From NCBI GenBank assembly GCA_007115705.1, contig QXEO01000553.1, positions 18,860,704-18,924,703 of the forward strand: a DNA stretch of 64,000 bases, given 5' to 3'. Numbering within the stretch: the first letter of the stretch is position 1; every line of letters starts with the position of its first letter. Made by a program: the position numbers and the translations under genes. This DNA is from Dactylis glomerata. Its lineage: Eukaryota > Streptophyta > Magnoliopsida > Poales > Poaceae. A model generated the notes under the pieces. The model did not search any database and was not told the origin of the DNA. It saw only the letters and a program-made list of their open reading frames with translations. Positions 61,201 through 64,000 of this stretch are shown here, in pieces.

Positions 61201-62715
61201 AGAGAGGATTTCAACACGTTTGCAATAGTATATGGTTGGATATTATTTTCGAAATGTAGCATTGCCTAGCCACATGTACTCTTATAATCTAATTTTCGAG
61301 CCACCCTTAATATTCAACGACCCCTATGAAAATAAATATTTCTCCGTTGCCATTAGGCCAGCCCCAAAAATAAAAAATCTCCCTGTTTCCAATAAACTTG
61401 GAAAATGCATTCAGCCTAAATATTTTCTTTCTGGGAGGGTTTACCAAGCAGAGCTCTATTCTTGACCTCCAGGTTATGAATACCGAACCCTCCTTAGTCG
61501 TTTGGATGGCAAACCACACTCATTTGGCGTATGAGAAAGATAGATGGGACAAGGGTTGGAGATGCATCGAAGGGTCATCATACAATAATGCACCATGCAA
61601 AAAGGACAAATGCATATTGCTAAAATCTCTACAAAAATTGTAAAGAGCCTTTCCCTCCTTTTATGCTCTGCTTGGTCCAAATTCTGATCATGATTGCATT
61701 TATGTCACTCGTAAGTCCTACAGTTATTCATGATCAGCCGCAATAGTATAGGGGCGTGTACTTTGTACGTGCATTTTGATGCACTAGCAGGACAAATGGT
61801 GAACAAAATTTCAGATTCAATGTAGTTTTTGTGTGGGGGATAATACAGTGTTTTTCCAGACCGTAAATGTGTGCCATATGAAATACTATGTCAGAAATCA
61901 CAGGCCTAAAGTTTCTAATCTAAATAAAGTGAGTTGTAATTTTTTTAATTGCACCTGTCGGGTTAAGCTCAATACCTCTCGGTTATGTACCATGTAGAAT
62001 TGAACGACTTACCAGCTGGTTTGCTCGAAGTCTCAATATGATGGAGAAAACTACATTGTGTGTCTGCCCATCTTCATTTGGTCTCTTTTTAATTTGTTCC
62101 TAATGATTTAGAATGTAATTTAAGGGTGAAGGATCGTATTAACAATTGATGTTGTTTGAACAGCTAAGCAGTATATACATGAAGAAGCTCGATAAACTGT
62201 ACAAACTATATTGCTTCATATATTCAATCTAGCAGTACCTAAAACTTAACTTGTTCTAATATTATGTAATGTGTCTGTAAATATAAAGTAGGTTATACAT
62301 TAGTAGTTCAGTCTCTTGAGATTTTGGTTTGTTTGTTGCCGTTCTCTTAATTTTCATGTACAGCATAAAACCATTTCTATTATGCAAATTCAGTACTAAT
62401 AACTTCGCAATGTACTTCAGTTCTAGATCAACTGTGACAGATGTAACGTTGTCATTTGATCCTTAATATAGAGGAGATCGTTGGTGATTTTTTCTTGACG
62501 GACTTGGCTTCTCGTGTGTGTGCCGTGTGCGTAATCGCAGGAGCTACTACCGGTGCACCCACACCAACTGCCGTGTGAAGAAGCGTGTGGAACGGCTGTC
62601 GGAGGACTGCCGCATGGTCATCACCACCTACGAGGGCCGCCACACGCACATCCCCTGCAGCGACGACGACGACGCCGGCGACCACACCGGCAGTTGCGCC
62701 TTTACCTCCTTCTGA
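58221..62715 (+). CDS. WRKY12: WRKY12-like group IIc WRKY transcription factor
   Basis: Four exons: 58221-58502, 58597-58682, 58782-58937 and 62541-62715, all with GT/AG introns, giving 232 codons plus the stop. Residues 129-139 are a Lys/Arg-rich nuclear signal, followed by the EPRFCFQT box typical of group IIc. The WRKYGQK heptad is at 160-166 and the zinc ligands are C180, C185, H209 and H211 (C-X4-C-X23-H-X-H), so the DNA-binding domain is complete. The last intron interrupts Arg175 in phase 2, the conserved R-type position. The domain text and the short acidic tail ending in Phe match Arabidopsis WRKY12 as I remember it, a 218-residue nuclear factor that binds W-boxes and represses secondary-wall genes in pith. 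The first 120 residues are family-specific and Pro/Gly/Ser/Thr-rich. The role in this species is inferred. Confidence 0.88.
58999..59118. repeat. 60-bp tandem repeat, two copies
   Basis: Two units (58999-59058 and 59059-59118) begin TGCTGATTCAAAGATCG and contain CGAGATTTAGG at the same spacing, with about 10 differences. Confidence 0.85.
59585..59821. mobile_element. Stowaway (Mariner-type) MITE in WRKY intron 3
   Basis: 237 bp with inverted ends CTCCCTCCATGCCGGATTAT and ATAATCCGGCATGGAGGGAG, flanked by TA on both sides (59583-59584, 59822-59823). The two halves are largely complementary, so it folds back on itself. Confidence 0.92.
60947..61690 (-). mobile_element. LINE (L1-type) 3' fragment, antisense in the WRKY intron
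   Basis: On the minus strand, a degraded frame near 61500-61430 encodes a G-F-G-I-H-N-L-E-V-K-N-R-A-L-L-G-K motif, the conserved segment after the reverse transcriptase of plant LINEs. It is followed by stops, then by a 3' tail with GCGGCTGTGTGCATCC and AATAAATCGCCC and a short A-run at 60952-60947. Frameshifts and stops make it a 5'-truncated dead copy. The limits are approximate. Confidence 0.65.
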
Positions 62716-63459
62716 TCTATCGATCCGAAGCATACGCCAATCACATATTAGTTGGATATGGCTTTTGTTTAGATAGCCTAGCGCCGCCCTTAATTACTGC
62801 ATTTGAACATGGAAATGAAGAATACATGAGTTGTAATATTCTGACGCATCTGGTCCATCGTACTACATCGATAGCTATATATGTCGAGTGTTACCATATA
62901 TGTAGCATGGACTACTAGTGGTAAATAGTGCCTGGCTGATGGATCATCGTCCCATGGATCACATGTGGCTTCTGCTAGCTTAAAAGCCTTGAGCATGGCT
63001 GCAATGCATGCAAGCTTGGCACCGAAAGAGAGGTCGTGATCTTCTTGCTGTCGGCCATGTATACGCATAATCCACTAGCTATCTGCAGCTTGCAGCACTG
63101 CAAACACACTGTCTAATGTCCAGAAGGCAGCTAGTAGGGGTCCTGGCATGTGTACTCGCTCATCATGGTGCATGCGGTTGCTGGCTGGCCGGCCTGCTGA
63201 TGATTGCGAGGCTGCACGAATCTGACTCCGTCACCGGTAAGTTGCAGTAAACTTCTAAACGAACTAGGACAAACTCCCCTTCGCATAGTGCAGTACTCCA
63301 CTGTCTATCAGACTGTATCCGGGAGAAAATTTCAAGAACTTCCATCAAACGACAAAATGAGCTCAACACACCCTGCAAATAATTCAAGGTTGAAACTTTT
63401 GAGCACAAATGCAAAAACAGTTTGTCGATATTTATGAGCCTGTGATGAGACCGTTTCAG
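62716..63459 (+). other. 3' flank of the WRKY gene
   Basis: The 3'UTR probably ends within the first 150-250 bases; there is no strong AATAAA. No further gene is seen up to the MITE at 63464. Confidence 0.5.
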
Positions 63460-63463
63460 TTTA

Positions 63464-63659
63464 ACGGGCACCCACGTATTTTAAGAAAACTTTGACCATT
63501 AATTTGGTCAATAAAGTATGAGTTATATGCCAAAAAAAATTATACCATTAAAAACTTCGTTCGAATATAAATCAAATGGTATAATTTCTGTGACGTGTAA
63601 TCCATATTTTATTGACCAAATTAATGGTTAAAGTTTTCTTAAAATACGAGTGTGCCTGT
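63464..63659. mobile_element. Stowaway-like MITE downstream of the WRKY gene
   Basis: Inverted ends of about 55 bp (ACGGGCACCCACGTATTTTA and its near complement) are flanked by TA (63462-63463, 63660-63661). The inner part pairs around TATACCATT/AATGGTATA. Confidence 0.8.
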
Positions 63660-63665
63660 TAAATA

Positions 63666-63825
63666 CTCCATCCGTTTGAAAATATAAGATGTTTTAGCTT
63701 TGTGAAGCTAATGTATCTAGACATCTTTTAGTGTATAGATTCGAGCGAACCTATACACTAAAAGATGTCTAGATACATTCACTTCACAAAACTAAAACAT
63801 CTTATATATTTCTGAACGGAGGGAG
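63666..63825. mobile_element. Stowaway MITE, second downstream copy
   Basis: 160 bp, CTCCATCCGTTTGAAAATAT to GAACGGAGGGAG, flanked by TA (63664-63665, 63826-63827). Near-perfect internal complementarity, for example AGACATCTTTTAGTGTATAG against CTATACACTAAAAGATGTCT with a short loop. It starts 4 bases after the neighbouring MITE's right TA. Confidence 0.93.
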
Positions 63826-64000
63826 TAGTAACAAACGGAGTAGTACAACATGTCCAATGAAAATTGGCTGTTACAAGGGGATCACAATACATATTTTTCT
63901 TCATAGAATAGATAATTGGAAGAAGGTAAAAAACACTATCTTTAGATTACAGAAAGATCATGAAGAAATTACACGGGTTGAATAAATTCTAAATCGTGCA
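63826..64000. other. Right edge of the window
   Basis: No feature seen in the last 175 bases. ACGGAGTAGT at 63835 echoes a MITE end but has no partner. Confidence 0.4.

Larger units (their letters stand above)
58938..62540 (+). other. Intron 3 of the WRKY gene
   Basis: The 3,603-bp intron starts GTAATA and ends ATCGCAG, against 94 and 99 bp for introns 1 and 2. It has grown by insertions: a 60-bp tandem repeat, a Stowaway MITE and a LINE fragment, described separately. The remainder (about 59120-59580, 59830-60940, 61700-62540) is AT-rich. A stretch at 60180-60420 with ACCGATAA-type motifs looks like an old repeat I cannot name. Confidence 0.8.

Noticed and set aside
62553..62918. 121-codon ORF over the last WRKY exon in another frame
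   Set aside because: Low-complexity His/Arg/Pro shadow of the zinc-finger exon.

Overview
The window looks like nuclear DNA of a large-genome grass, most likely a Triticeae species (wheat, barley or a relative). About 56 kb on the left is nested LTR retrotransposons. The last 7.4 kb is a low-copy gene edge holding one host gene, a group IIc WRKY transcription factor very close to WRKY12. The assignment rests on the LTR families with TGATACGTC-type ends, a BARE/Angela-like copia LTR, CTCCCTCC-type Stowaway MITEs and the WRKY gene structure. I found no rRNA or tRNA gene and no CRISPR array.

Layout of the repeat block, using working names. E0 (minus strand, gypsy-type) runs from 47722 leftwards. 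Its 5' LTR is 46091-47722, its internal region 42254-46090, and its 3' LTR is cut into pieces at 41970-42253, 40238-40572 and 7537-7871. E1 (plus strand, related to E0) enters from the left edge of the window and ends with an LTR at 6125-7536 inside the E0 LTR. A solo LTR (40-2388, 5-bp target duplication GCTTC) interrupts the E1 open frame. E3 (minus strand, Athila-like gypsy) starts with its 3' LTR at 7872-9269, also inside the E0 LTR (target TGGCC). It carries a second ORF with its own promoter-like leader (11261-12900) and a gag-protease ORF (13202-15859), but no reverse transcriptase or integrase.

The most striking structure is a tandem duplication. The segment starting at 4234 starts again at 15821, an 11,587-bp period, so E3 is broken at its gag start codon. 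In the second copy E3 has collapsed to a solo LTR (40573-41969) with TGGCC on both sides. Its E1 LTR has also received element E2 (17898-39006, target duplication GAAAT). E2 is a gag-only, Tekay/Del-like plus-strand element with 4.62-kb LTRs longer than its 3.62-kb internal region. It is present as LTR-internal-LTR-internal-LTR inside one pair of target duplications. Copies differ by roughly 0.2-0.9 percent by eye, so all of this is recent.

Right of E0 lie an LTR fragment (47723-48384), a minus-strand element E4 with two ORFs and a primer site (48385-49471), an unresolved long-LTR region (49472-55375) and the end of a minus-strand copia LTR (to 56590). The WRKY12-like gene (58221-62715, four exons, 232 residues) follows. 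A fold-back MITE lies in its promoter. Its 3.6-kb third intron holds a Stowaway MITE, a 60-bp tandem repeat and an antisense LINE 3' fragment. Two more MITEs lie downstream. The retroelements are non-autonomous or broken as far as visible, so they would depend on relatives elsewhere for movement. The WRKY gene is the only sequence here with a clear cellular role.
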